Below, one piece after another: positions 28,509 through 36,658 of a stretch of 64,000 nucleotides of DNA. Origin of the DNA: Mucilaginibacter sp. cycad4 (GTDB lineage: Bacteria > Bacteroidota > Bacteroidia > Sphingobacteriales > Sphingobacteriaceae); assembly GCF_034263275.1 (NCBI RefSeq), contig NZ_CP139559.1, positions 1,736,001 through 1,800,000 on the forward strand. The letters are read 5' to 3'. Within the stretch, counting starts at the first letter, position 1. Each line of letters begins with the position of its first letter. Both the position numbers and the translations under genes were made by a program. The notes beneath the pieces were generated by a model. That model was not told where the DNA came from. It did not search any database and worked only from the letters and a program-made list of their open reading frames with translations.

Positions 28509-29633
28509 TTATGTTGTTTTCCGGTAATTTAAAATAGCCAGCGAATTTAAAAGAATGGCAAAACCAACGAGATAAAGCAACTCGGTGCCTACTTCTGCAA
28601 AGCCGCTGCCCTTGAGCACAATGAGCCGGACGACGCTGATGAAATGCGTAACCGGGGTAAAGTCGGAGATTTGTCGCGCCCAGCCCGGCATACTGTCGGT
28701 GCTCGTGAAAAAACCGCTCATCAGCATAAAGATCATCATAAAGAAAAAAGCGACGAACATAGCCTGCAATTGGGTATCGGCAAAGGTGGAGATCAATAAA
28801 CCCAGTCCTAACAGCGCGATAAGATAGATGGCTGCAAACAGATAAAGTAATGGCAAGCTGCCTTTAGGAAAAATGCCGTAAACCACATACATGACGGTCA
28901 GGCCTACAGTGAAAACGATCATGCCGACTATCCAAAAAGGAATAAGTTTGCCTAAAATGAACTCCCATTTTTTGATAGGGGTTACGTTGATCTGCTCGAT
29001 GGTGCCGATCTCCTTTTCCCGTACAATGTTCAGCGCGGTGATAAAGCCGCCGATCAGTGTAAGCAACAAAACCAGAATGCCGGGCACCATATAGTATTTG
29101 TACTCGGCGCGGGGATTATACCAATTGGCGCTTTTGACCGCAATGCTGGTTGTAGTTAAGGACACGCTGCCGTGCGGCGATTTGATATTGACGTCCAGGC
29201 TGCTGTTAAAGTCACCGATAACCGCCATCAGGTAACCGCCACCGATGGATGATTTGGTGCCGTTAATGGCATCGACCGAGACATTAACGTGCTGGATGCC
29301 TTCGCGTACGAGGTTGCGCTCAAAGCCGGGTGGTATCTCCAATACCAGGTCGGCATCCCCGTCCTCAATCATTTTAAGGCCATTGGTGTAAGAATCAGGC
29401 GAGCCTGCAATTCTAAAGTAACCGGAAGAACCGATTTTATTGATTAGTTTTTCTGAATAGGTACTATGGTCATGGTCAACATAAGCCACATTAATGTTCT
29501 TCACCTCAAAGTTGGCGGCCAGCGGCATGATGATCAGCTGGATGGTAGGCATAGCGAACATCATAGCCAGTATCGTTTTGTCGCGGAAGATCTGGCGGAA
29601 CTCTTTTTGTAATATAAACCTTAATACTTTCAT
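28509..29633 (-). CDS. ABC-2 type permease (YbhS/YbhR-like), second copy
   Basis: 374 residues. Short cytoplasmic N terminus (LRFILQKEFRQIFRDKTILAMMFAMP), first membrane helix about 22-40, a long extracytoplasmic domain to about 175, then five membrane helices. The motif REKEIGTIEQINVTPIKKWEFILGKLIPF is characteristic of ABC2_membrane_3 drug permeases. Its start overlaps the previous permease stop by four bases (ATGA). It pairs with the other permease as the membrane part of the exporter. Confidence 0.92.
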   Translation of the reverse strand: MKVLRFILQKEFRQIFRDKTILAMMFAMPTIQLIIMPLAANFEVKNINVAYVDHDHSTYSEKLINKIGSSGYFRIAGSPDSYTNGLKMIEDGDADLVLEIPPGFERNLVREGIQHVNVSVDAINGTKSSIGGGYLMAVIGDFNSSLDVNIKSPHGSVSLTTTSIAVKSANWYNPRAEYKYYMVPGILVLLLTLIGGFITALNIVREKEIGTIEQINVTPIKKWEFILGKLIPFWIVGMIVFTVGLTVMYVVYGIFPKGSLPLLYLFAAIYLIALLGLGLLISTFADTQLQAMFVAFFFMMIFMLMSGFFTSTDSMPGWARQISDFTPVTHFISVVRLIVLKGSGFAEVGTELLYLVGFAILLNSLAILNYRKTT

Positions 29634-30736
29634 GACAATCTGATCTTAAAGTTTTTCAATGCCAGCGTTAACAGCGCCGTTGCCATCCCCACCAGGATCA
29701 GTGTTTCCTTCCAGACATAACTGAACCCAAGCCCTTTCAGCATTACCGCTTTGACAATATCATAATAATACCGGGATGGGATGAGGTGCGAAATAATCCG
29801 GAAGATTAAGGGCATATTTTCCAGCGGAAACATAAAGCCCGTGAGCAGCATAGTAGGCAGCATCATACCCATCATCGACATCAGCATAGCCGTTTGCTGG
29901 GAATTGGTGAGGTTGGAGATGAGTAACCCCAGCGACAGGCAGGTGATGATGAACAAAATGCTTTCGGCAAAAAGTAAGATCAGGCTCCCCTTGATCTGCA
30001 CATCCAGCAGAAAGACCGATAACAGCAGGATGATCACAAAATTGATCAGCGATAATACCAAATAAGGCACCGCTTTGGCAACCAGTACCATAATGGGTTT
30101 AAAGGGCGATACCAGTAATATTTCCATCGTACCCAGTTCCTTTTCCTTTACTACGGACACGGAAGTAAGCGCAGTGCTGACAATCATGAAGATCAGCGCG
30201 ATAACCCCGGGAATAAAGTTCAATGAACCGTTCTGCTCCTCGTTATACAGCTGCCGTACATCCGGAATAATCTGGTATGCATTGACGGCGTTTGGATTGA
30301 GCTGCTGCTGATAATTAGTAATAATATTAGTAAGATAGTTGGTAAGAATGGTAGCTGTATTCGGATCAGACGCATCGGCGATAACCTGTACATCGGCTTT
30401 GCCGGTATGATATAGGTCTGCACCAAAGTTGACCGGGAAGATCAGCGCACATTTCACCGTGCCTGCTTTGAACATATGCTCAATATCTGCATAACTTTTG
30501 GCCGGCTCTTTCATTTTGAAATAGCTGCTGGTATTGATCTTATTCACGATCTGCTGCGAATTGATGTCATGAGCGTTATCCATTACCGTAATGCCGATGT
30601 TCTTTACCTCGCTGCTCAGGGCAAAACCAAAGAGCACAATTTGTACAATGGGCAGCCCGAACAGGATGAGCAAGGTCCGGCGGTCGCGAAACACATGATA
30701 AAATTCCTTGCGGATAAAGGCTAATAACTGCTTCAT
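29630..30736 (-). CDS. ABC-2 type permease (YbhS/YbhR-like), first copy
   Basis: 368 residues with the same layout: LLAFIRKEFYHVFRDRRTLLILFGLP, extracytoplasmic domain, then VVKEKELGTMEILLVSPFKPIMVLVAKAVPY and a cluster of helices. It directly abuts the ATPase gene (30737) and overlaps the next permease, so the stoichiometry is fixed by coupling. Confidence 0.92.
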   Translation of the reverse strand: MKQLLAFIRKEFYHVFRDRRTLLILFGLPIVQIVLFGFALSSEVKNIGITVMDNAHDINSQQIVNKINTSSYFKMKEPAKSYADIEHMFKAGTVKCALIFPVNFGADLYHTGKADVQVIADASDPNTATILTNYLTNIITNYQQQLNPNAVNAYQIIPDVRQLYNEEQNGSLNFIPGVIALIFMIVSTALTSVSVVKEKELGTMEILLVSPFKPIMVLVAKAVPYLVLSLINFVIILLLSVFLLDVQIKGSLILLFAESILFIITCLSLGLLISNLTNSQQTAMLMSMMGMMLPTMLLTGFMFPLENMPLIFRIISHLIPSRYYYDIVKAVMLKGLGFSYVWKETLILVGMATALLTLALKNFKIRLS

Positions 30737-31480
30737 TTAATCCCCCGATCTTTTGGCGCCGCGCGCCAGTTCATAAAAAACATCGTCCATGGAATGGGTG
30801 TTGAACCGTTCCTTTAATTTAGCAGGCGTATCCATTGCTTCTACGCGGCCATCCACCATCACAGTAATGCGGTTACAGTATTCGGCCTCATCCATATAAT
30901 GCGTGGTTACAAATACGGTAATACCGCCGGCAGCTGCTTCGTAGATCATGTCCCAGAATTGCCGGCGCGTAAGCGGGTCAACCCCGCCGGTAGGCTCATC
31001 TAAAAACACGATCTTGGGACGGTGAAAGATCGCTACCGAAAAAGCCAGCTTCTGTTTCCAGCCCAAAGGCAGCTCGCTTACCAGTTTTTTGGCTTCCTTT
31101 TCCAGGTTAAGCGTAGCAACCAGTTCCTGGCTCCGCGTTTTGATCTCGGGGCGTGATACACCGTACACTCCGCCATAAAATTCTATATTTTCAAGGATGG
31201 TCAGGTTATCATACAAAGAGAACTTCTGGCTCATGTAGCCGATGTTCCGTTTGATTTGTTCCTGTTGTTTATATACATCAAAGCCGGCTACTGTAGCCTC
31301 GCCCGAAGTTGGGTAAGAAAGGCCGCACAAAATGCGCATAGCGGTAGTTTTGCCCGCGCCATTGGCACCGAGGAAACCGAAGATCTCACCCTGGTTCACG
31401 TCGAACGTGACCTTGTCTACTGCTTTAAAATCACCAAACTGTTTGGTGAGATCCTTACAGATGATCGCCTTATTTTCCAT
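30737..31480 (-). CDS. ABC transporter ATPase subunit
   Basis: 247 residues. Walker A GANGAGKTT at about 39-47, a non-LSGGQ signature SELPLGWKQKLAFSVA, and Walker B IVFLDEPTGGVDP with the H-loop TTHYMDEAEYC. The divergent signature resembles the second half of E. coli YbhF, supporting a model in which this and the next ATPase form an asymmetric pair. The start lies inside the 3' end of the other ATPase gene (11-base overlap). Confidence 0.92.
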   Translation of the reverse strand: MENKAIICKDLTKQFGDFKAVDKVTFDVNQGEIFGFLGANGAGKTTAMRILCGLSYPTSGEATVAGFDVYKQQEQIKRNIGYMSQKFSLYDNLTILENIEFYGGVYGVSRPEIKTRSQELVATLNLEKEAKKLVSELPLGWKQKLAFSVAIFHRPKIVFLDEPTGGVDPLTRRQFWDMIYEAAAGGITVFVTTHYMDEAEYCNRITVMVDGRVEAMDTPAKLKERFNTHSMDDVFYELARGAKRSGD

Positions 31481-32411
31481 CAGGGGCCTCCTTTAAATTT
31501 TGTTCCCGCATCAGGCGGATAAAACTGTCCTCGATGGTAGGGGTTACGTTCTTCACTTCCAGCTCTTCATGATGATACTTAGCTACCATATCAATTACTT
31601 TTCGTCTATCATTGGTGTCGTCCTTCAAGGTCAGGTGCAGATACTCGCCAAAAGCATAACAGCTTTCCACGGATTCATCAGTACGCAGATCCTGCAATAA
31701 TTGATAAATAGCCGCAGCTTTGACGGCAAATAAGGGTTTAGGGAAGCTTTGTACAATATTGCCCGGTTTGTCTACCGACATGATCTTGCCGCTTTGCATT
31801 AAAGCAATGCGGTCACATAGTTTGGCTTCATCCATGTAAGGCGTAGATACCAGGATACTGATGTTTTGCTGTTTTAACTTCGCCAGCATTTCCCAAAACT
31901 CTTTGCGGGATACCACATCCACGCCGGTGGTCGGTTCGTCAAGGAATAATACCGTTGGTTTATGGATCAGCGCGCAGCACAGGGCGAGCTTTTGTTTCAT
32001 ACCGCCCGATAATTTACCGGCCCGGCGATTGCTGAAGGGCTTGATCTGTTCATAAATATCTTTGATTAGGTCATAATTCTCCTGGATGGTGGTGCCGAAT
32101 ATCGTAGCGAAGAAATTCAAGTTCTCTTCAACCGTCAGATCCTGATATAAAGAAAAACGCCCCGGCATATAACCTACCTGGTTGCGGATGGCGCGGTAAT
32201 CTTTCGCCACATCGCAGCTTTCCACGATGGCAGCGCCCTTATCGGCTAACAATAAAGTGGTCAGTATACGAAAGATCGAGGTCTTGCCGGCACCATCCGG
32301 GCCGATGAGGCCGAACAGTTCGCCTTTTTCTACCTCAAAGGATACGTTGTCCACAGCTTTTACGTCGCCGTAATTTTTACTGATATTTTTAAGAGAGACT
32401 GCGGGCATCAT
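31470..32411 (-). CDS. ABC transporter ATPase subunit
   Basis: 313 residues. Walker A GPDGAGKTS, canonical signature LSGGMKQKLALCCAL, Walker B VLFLDEPTTGVDV, switch region STPYMDEAKLCD. A C-terminal extension of about 90 residues follows the ATPase core. Matches the first half of YbhF-like proteins, here encoded as a separate gene. The start codon follows the adaptor gene stop by one base; a second Met follows immediately. Confidence 0.92.
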   Translation of the reverse strand: MMPAVSLKNISKNYGDVKAVDNVSFEVEKGELFGLIGPDGAGKTSIFRILTTLLLADKGAAIVESCDVAKDYRAIRNQVGYMPGRFSLYQDLTVEENLNFFATIFGTTIQENYDLIKDIYEQIKPFSNRRAGKLSGGMKQKLALCCALIHKPTVLFLDEPTTGVDVVSRKEFWEMLAKLKQQNISILVSTPYMDEAKLCDRIALMQSGKIMSVDKPGNIVQSFPKPLFAVKAAAIYQLLQDLRTDESVESCYAFGEYLHLTLKDDTNDRRKVIDMVAKYHHEELEVKNVTPTIEDSFIRLMREQNLKEAPDGK

Positions 32412-32412
32412 A

Positions 32413-33351
32413 TTAAGGTTTTGACCAGATCACTTCACCGTACATGCCGATCTTTAAGTAACCATCATTCTTCACACGTACTTTAACCGCGTAAACCAAA
32501 TTGGCGCGTTCATCTTTGGTTTGAATGGTTTTAGGCGAAAACTCCGATTTGTCGGAGATCCAGCTGATCTGCCCGTCGTAAGATTTATAATTTTTTTCGC
32601 CCTGATCGATGCGGGCCTTGACCTGCTGGCCGATCCTGATCTGCGGCAACTGCGTACCGGTAACGTAAGCCCGAAGTGTCAGCGTATCGGTATTGGCGAT
32701 CTTGTATAAGGGTTTGCCGATGGTTTGCATTTCACCCTGCAAAGCATATTTCACTAAAACGATACCGGTTAAAGGGTTAATGACCTGCCCTTTATTAATT
32801 TGCTCCTGGTATTGTGCGGCCGTTTTTTCCATCGGGGCACGCTCACTCATAATGCTCCGGTTTTGCGTATTAGTGTTTGTGGTGTTCAGTTTGAGCTGCT
32901 GCCGGGTAACGGCAATCTGCTTGCGCAACTGATCCAGTGCGGCATTAGCATCGTCCAGTTGTTTTTTGGTAGCTGCATCGGCTTTGACAAGGTTGGCGGT
33001 GCGGTCGCGCTCCCGGATCTGCTGTGCCAGTTGTGATTCCTGTACAGCCAGCTGACGGCGTACCAGTTCGGCCTGGTCATTAGGGTTGCTGATCTTTTCT
33101 TTTAATGCCTTTATCGATGCTTCGGTTTGCTGTTTTTGAAGTGTAGCGGTAGTTACATCGATCTGACCCACCTGTTCACCCGCTTTTAACTGTGATCCCT
33201 CCTGTATGGTAAAGGAAAGTAATTGCCCGTTCTGCTGGGCGGAAACGATTACTTCGTCAACCTCAAAATTGCCCGAAGCATCAAAGTCATTTTTGTGGCT
33301 GCAGGCGCTTAGCAGCAGCGCTATCGTTAAAAAGTATAAGGTGCGTTTCAT
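32413..33351 (-). CDS. HlyD-family periplasmic adaptor lipoprotein (YbhG-like)
   Basis: 312 residues. Lipobox LLSAC with Cys17. Lipoyl half DEVIVSAQQNGQLLSFTIQEGSQLKAGEQVGQID, long coiled coil at about 75-185 rich in Gln and Lys, second lipoyl half NPLTGIVLVKYALQGEMQTIGKPLYKIA, then a beta-barrel. It would link the ABC permeases to the TolC protein encoded 2 bases upstream. Confidence 0.92.
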   Translation of the reverse strand: MKRTLYFLTIALLLSACSHKNDFDASGNFEVDEVIVSAQQNGQLLSFTIQEGSQLKAGEQVGQIDVTTATLQKQQTEASIKALKEKISNPNDQAELVRRQLAVQESQLAQQIRERDRTANLVKADAATKKQLDDANAALDQLRKQIAVTRQQLKLNTTNTNTQNRSIMSERAPMEKTAAQYQEQINKGQVINPLTGIVLVKYALQGEMQTIGKPLYKIANTDTLTLRAYVTGTQLPQIRIGQQVKARIDQGEKNYKSYDGQISWISDKSEFSPKTIQTKDERANLVYAVKVRVKNDGYLKIGMYGEVIWSKP

Positions 33352-33352
33352 A

Positions 33353-34609
33353 TCAATTGCCTGATTTATAGTTGAAATTATATTGTGCCTGTACTAATTG
33401 AATGCGGTGCAGGATGAGGTTTTGCCTGGCCAGGTTTTCTGCATTCACCTGCTGGACATATTCGTGGGTGGTGATCACGCCATTTTCCAGTTGTGCAGTG
33501 GCCGACTTAGTGACCGATTCCCGTAGCGCGATCGTTTTTTCATCCTGCTGTATCAGGTCGTTATATTTTTTCACCTGCTCATCCTGCTGCGCCAGGTCCA
33601 TTTTGGTGTTCAATAAAAAAGTTGCTTTATCCGCATCGGCTGACTGGCGGTTGAGGTTCAGTATTTTCTTTGAGTTGCCTAAAGTATATAAGCTGCCCAG
33701 CGACCAGTTTAAACGGATGCCCGTGATATACCAGGCCCCGAACTGGTTCTCGACGATATTTAAGGTAGGCCTGCCGTAAGCACCCTGGAAAAAGGCGCTG
33801 AACTTGGGTAGGTAATCTGAACGAAGTTGTTTTTCCTGGGCATCATAAACTGACTTTTGCAGGTCATATGCTTTCAGCTCGGGACGATTGATATCGCCGG
33901 TATGGGAAATTGCGCCGGGTGTTTGAAGCTGTGCAGAGGAAGTTACTTCTTTACCAATGAGCAGCGACAGCATCCGCAGGTAGGCCGTACGGTTGGCAGT
34001 ATATTCTGTAGTGGCCATATCGGTACTCATCACCTCGGCCTGCAACTCGTTCACATTGCTTTGAAAGGCTACGCCGTTGTTAAACGAGGCCTGCGTTTTT
34101 TGCGCCTGGGTTTGCAGGTTTCCTTTTTGCAGTTCGTTTTGCTTCAACTGCGCATCCACCAGCAAAATGGAAAAGAAGATATTGTTCACCCTGTCGTTTA
34201 AAGTATACAGGCTCACTTCCAGGTTTTGACGCTGCAAATCGGTATTGGCTTTGGTCACTTCATTTTGCTGATGAACTGCACCGCCGTCATAGAGCTGCTG
34301 ATCAACCTCGCCCTGTATTTTGTACTGATCTTTGCTGATCTGTGGTAAGGCCCCCGCCAGCGCGGATGGAAAGGCGATGGTTTGCGATTGGTAAGAAGCC
34401 TGGCCCGAGAACGAAATCTGCGGCAAATAGCGCTTGTTCGCGTTCTCTAAAGTGAACTGCGAGGTTTGAGAAATCAGGTCCATTTTTTTGATGACCGGGT
34501 AATTCTCACGTGCCAGGCGATAGCATTCGGCCAGTGTCAGTTTTTCCTGAGCCTGTACGGCAGTAATGGTCAACACCAAGGCGAGGCACGATAGGTATCT
34601 ACTATTCAT
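33353..34609 (-). CDS. TolC-family outer-membrane efflux protein
   Basis: 418 residues. Signal peptide MNSRYLSCLALVLTITAVQA, then two repeats of the outer-membrane efflux fold (LAECYRLARENYPVIKKMD; NANKRYLPQISFSGQASYQSQ). First gene of the exporter operon; a TetR-type palindrome lies 25 bases upstream of its start. Confidence 0.92.
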   Translation of the reverse strand: MNSRYLSCLALVLTITAVQAQEKLTLAECYRLARENYPVIKKMDLISQTSQFTLENANKRYLPQISFSGQASYQSQTIAFPSALAGALPQISKDQYKIQGEVDQQLYDGGAVHQQNEVTKANTDLQRQNLEVSLYTLNDRVNNIFFSILLVDAQLKQNELQKGNLQTQAQKTQASFNNGVAFQSNVNELQAEVMSTDMATTEYTANRTAYLRMLSLLIGKEVTSSAQLQTPGAISHTGDINRPELKAYDLQKSVYDAQEKQLRSDYLPKFSAFFQGAYGRPTLNIVENQFGAWYITGIRLNWSLGSLYTLGNSKKILNLNRQSADADKATFLLNTKMDLAQQDEQVKKYNDLIQQDEKTIALRESVTKSATAQLENGVITTHEYVQQVNAENLARQNLILHRIQLVQAQYNFNYKSGN

Positions 34610-34633
34610 ATCGTTTTTATTTGATAAATCGTT

Positions 34634-34649
34634 TTAAACAGTTGTTTAA
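34634..34649. promoter_or_regulatory. Putative TetR operator before the exporter operon
   Basis: TTAAACAGTTGTTTAA is a perfect 7-base inverted repeat with a 2-base centre. Almost the same site occurs at 35322-35337 upstream of the TetR gene, inside a shared context GTTTTAAA-AG-TGTTTAAT. Two matching copies at the two places where a self-regulating repressor would act make an operator the best explanation. Confidence 0.65.
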
Positions 34650-34666
34650 TATAGGGGCAAAAAAAT

Positions 34667-35278
34667 TTAACTGTTAATAATAGCATCGATCCAAACCGGG
34701 ATCAGTTGTTTCCGCGCTTCCATCATTTCACGAAAGCCAGCAGGTTGTACGCCAATATTGTTAAACAATTTTTGCCCGAGGAACGGAAATATGAGCATGC
34801 CCATAAGGTTCATCATCACCTGTACCGGCTCAAATTTGATCTTTCCTTCGGCCTGCAAAGCAAAGATTTGTTTGGCAAAATGTGATTGCTGGAACAGTGC
34901 GCGTTTGCTGGAAATAGCCTCGATCTTATTGGAGCCGGAAAGCACCTCATTCACAACAAATCTTGGCAGGTCAGGATTTTCCAGTAATAAATCGATATAA
35001 TGTTCAGCTATAAAACTGATCTTTTGCTGGAGGCTGGATTTTTCGTCGTTCAACACTGGCCCCACCTTTTCAAACAGCTTATTGATATTATCGACCATGA
35101 TATGCTCGAACAGCTTTTCCTTGCTGCGGAAATAATAATTGACCAAAGACAGGTTGATATCTGCTTCGGCGGCAATATCACGTACTTTGGTCGCCTCATA
35201 ACCCTTTTGGGTGAAGATCTTTTTGGCTGTCGCCAATATCTTTTCTTCTGTGGAAGCGTCCAATTGTTGTTTACTCAT
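34667..35278 (-). CDS. TetR/AcrR-family repressor of the ABC exporter operon
   Basis: 203 residues from ATG at 35278 (MSKQQLDAS). The open frame continues upstream to 35344, but that extension would cover the promoter and operator, so the inner ATG is preferred. HTH at about 12-58: ILATAKKIFTQKGYEATKVRDIAAEADINLSLVNYYFRSKEKLFEH. The C-terminal domain resembles CecR/YbiH-type regulators of YbhGFSR exporters. Divergence is not used: repressor and exporter are on the same strand, separated by the operator. Confidence 0.9.
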   Translation of the reverse strand: MSKQQLDASTEEKILATAKKIFTQKGYEATKVRDIAAEADINLSLVNYYFRSKEKLFEHIMVDNINKLFEKVGPVLNDEKSSLQQKISFIAEHYIDLLLENPDLPRFVVNEVLSGSNKIEAISSKRALFQQSHFAKQIFALQAEGKIKFEPVQVMMNLMGMLIFPFLGQKLFNNIGVQPAGFREMMEARKQLIPVWIDAIINS

Positions 35279-35285
35279 TGCGGAA

Positions 35286-35317
35286 CAAACATAGCAATTA
35301 ATATTAAATTGAACAAA
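35286..35317 (-). promoter_or_regulatory. Promoter of the TetR gene
   Basis: On the minus strand TATGTTTG (35293-35286) matches TAnnTTTG and TTTG (35317-35314) stands exactly 20 bases upstream, a full Bacteroidota -33/-7 pair. The -7 box is 7 bases before ATG at 35278. The operator palindrome flanks the -33 box. Confidence 0.7.
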
Positions 35318-35321
35318 TGTT

Positions 35322-35337
35322 TTAAATAGCTGTTTAA
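35322..35337. promoter_or_regulatory. Putative TetR operator before its own gene
   Basis: TTAAATAGCTGTTTAA is the same palindrome as at 34634-34649 with one imperfect position in the left arm. It lies 4 bases upstream of the -33 box of the TetR promoter, consistent with autoregulation. Confidence 0.65.
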
Positions 35338-36340
35338 TTTGCATTGCCCTGTGTTTTATTTCATGAGAGATTATGCAACCGCGGGTACTATTTCAGATAT
35401 TTTCGCTTAACCCTCATTAACCAAAGTTTATTGTTAAATAATTTATAGTTTTCTTTTAGCTTTTTCCGTCTTTTGGCTCCAAATCTATGGCTGCCAGCCC
35501 GTGAGGTTTTCTAAAAGCAATTGTGAAAACATACACTAATTCAACAGTATTTTGAGAGGGGGGAAGAATAGATACTTTTGGGGAAATCGAACACCCAAAA
35601 AAACATTTCCGGTGAAATTAAGGCCTTTTTTATGAATGATAGAATTAAAGAGAAGAGATTTTAAATTGTTTCGAACACTCTTAATAAGGCCAGTTTTTAT
35701 TTTAACTATCTGATATAAGAGATATGTCTCAAATAAAAAAGAGATGTTCATGATTGAACATCTCTTTAAGCGGACAGTTAGGGAACAATAACCAGTTTAG
35801 TCTCCACTATAATTCAATACGCTGTATTTTTATTCAATTAGAGGTCACCTAATGGATCACCCTTAAATAATCAAATCGCCTGTGCTTATTTAACAAAGAC
35901 TATTTTGAAATATAAGTAGTTACAAAGCCAAGGTAAAGGGATTGACAGATGCGCCGGGCAACTTTCAGTAATCCTAATAATAGACTCTAAATCCTTCATT
36001 GCAAGTTAGTACTTTTTTGTCCTGTGCCCGCAATGCTCCTCCATTCATTTGTTTTCACGATGTCGAGGAATTTTAACCTTTGGTATGGGTGAAATTTAAT
36101 TTGGTCGAAATAATTTTTCTAATCAGGTATTGATTTATATCTTCCCTATAGGTGTCTTAAGATTATAAGCCAACGTTCTATCCAACTTTGAAAACCCTTT
36201 TATTGAATTTGTGAAAATCTTTGTTAATAAGCAAATAGCACACAAATCAATAAGATAACTAAGAAATTGTTACGTAGCAATGGGAGTAACCCGAAAATCC
36301 CATTTAATAGAGTAGGGACAATTTTACATCTAATAAAAAA
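35338..36340. other. Gene-poor AT-rich region before the lanthipeptide locus
   Basis: About 1 kb without a supportable gene. A 71-codon minus-strand frame at 35536-35751 overlaps a terminator-like hairpin and has no family resemblance. The precursor gene promoter should lie within about 36190-36330; AATCTTTG near 36214-36221 is one mismatch from the -7 consensus. The string CGGACAGTTAGGGA at 35771-35784 is shared with 2921-2934. Confidence 0.45.
35738..35767 (-). terminator. Perfect 13-base hairpin with T-run on the minus strand
   Basis: AAAGAGATGTTCA (35738-35750) pairs perfectly with TGAACATCTCTTT (35755-35767) around a TGAT loop. On the minus strand the stem is followed by TTTTTTATTT, making it an intrinsic terminator in that direction. 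No minus-strand gene is visible upstream of it, so it may serve a lost gene or an untranslated RNA. Confidence 0.6.
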
Positions 36341-36538
36341 ATGAAAAAGATCAAACTTGATCCATTAGCATTGGACAAACAAACAATCGCTAAACTGGAC
36401 GAAAGACAACTTCAGGAAATCTTAGGGGGAGCTGTTGCCGACTTTCAGGCAACCTCTGGCGACTGCAACCTCGGTAGTTCAAGTTGCGGAACAACCGGCA
36501 ATTCTGGTAGCTGCAATACCGGAAGTAGCCAATGCTAA
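36341..36538 (+). CDS. Class I lanthipeptide precursor (LanA-like)
   Basis: 65 residues. The leader has the Bacteroidota lanthipeptide pattern: KKIKLDPLALDKQTIAKLD followed by QLQEILGG, with the double glycine at 29-30 as the cleavage site for a C39 peptidase. The 35-residue core has four Cys (42, 49, 58, 65) and twelve Ser/Thr (38, 39, 46-48, 51, 52, 55, 57, 60, 62, 63), and is otherwise Gly/Asn-rich with repeated GSS/SC units. These are the substrates for dehydration and thioether rings by the LanB and LanC encoded downstream. Unmodified Ser/Thr could be glycosylated by the GT25-like proteins (inference). Followed at once by a strong hairpin. Confidence 0.9.
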   Translation: MKKIKLDPLALDKQTIAKLDERQLQEILGGAVADFQATSGDCNLGSSSCGTTGNSGSCNTGSSQC

Positions 36539-36547
36539 ACTTCATCT

Positions 36548-36583
36548 AAAGTATCAGGTACAGGTTTTGGTACCTGATACTTT
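36548..36583 (+). terminator. Terminator/attenuator after the precursor gene
   Basis: A 14-base perfect stem: AAAGTATCAGGTAC (36548-36561) with GTACCTGATACTTT (36570-36583), 8-base loop, then TCTTAAAAAGG. It begins 9 bases after the precursor stop and lies before the receptor gene. A partial terminator here would give much more precursor than enzyme transcript, as in many RiPP operons. Confidence 0.8.
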
Positions 36584-36658
36584 TCTTAAAAAGGATTGCT
36601 TTGGTGCAACACTCCCTTTTTGATAGTGTCTTAATAAGCAAATCAATCAAAAATTTAT

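Noticed and set aside
35279..35344. Longer TetR frame starting at 35344
   Set aside because: Would translate the promoter and operator; ATG at 35278 begins the normal TetR N terminus.
35536..35751. 71-codon minus-strand frame before the lanthipeptide locus
   Set aside because: Overlaps the left arm of a perfect terminator hairpin and shows no family signature.
36435..36623. 62-codon plus-strand frame overlapping the lanthipeptide precursor
   Set aside because: Out of frame with the precursor, lacks a leader or core pattern and runs through the hairpin.
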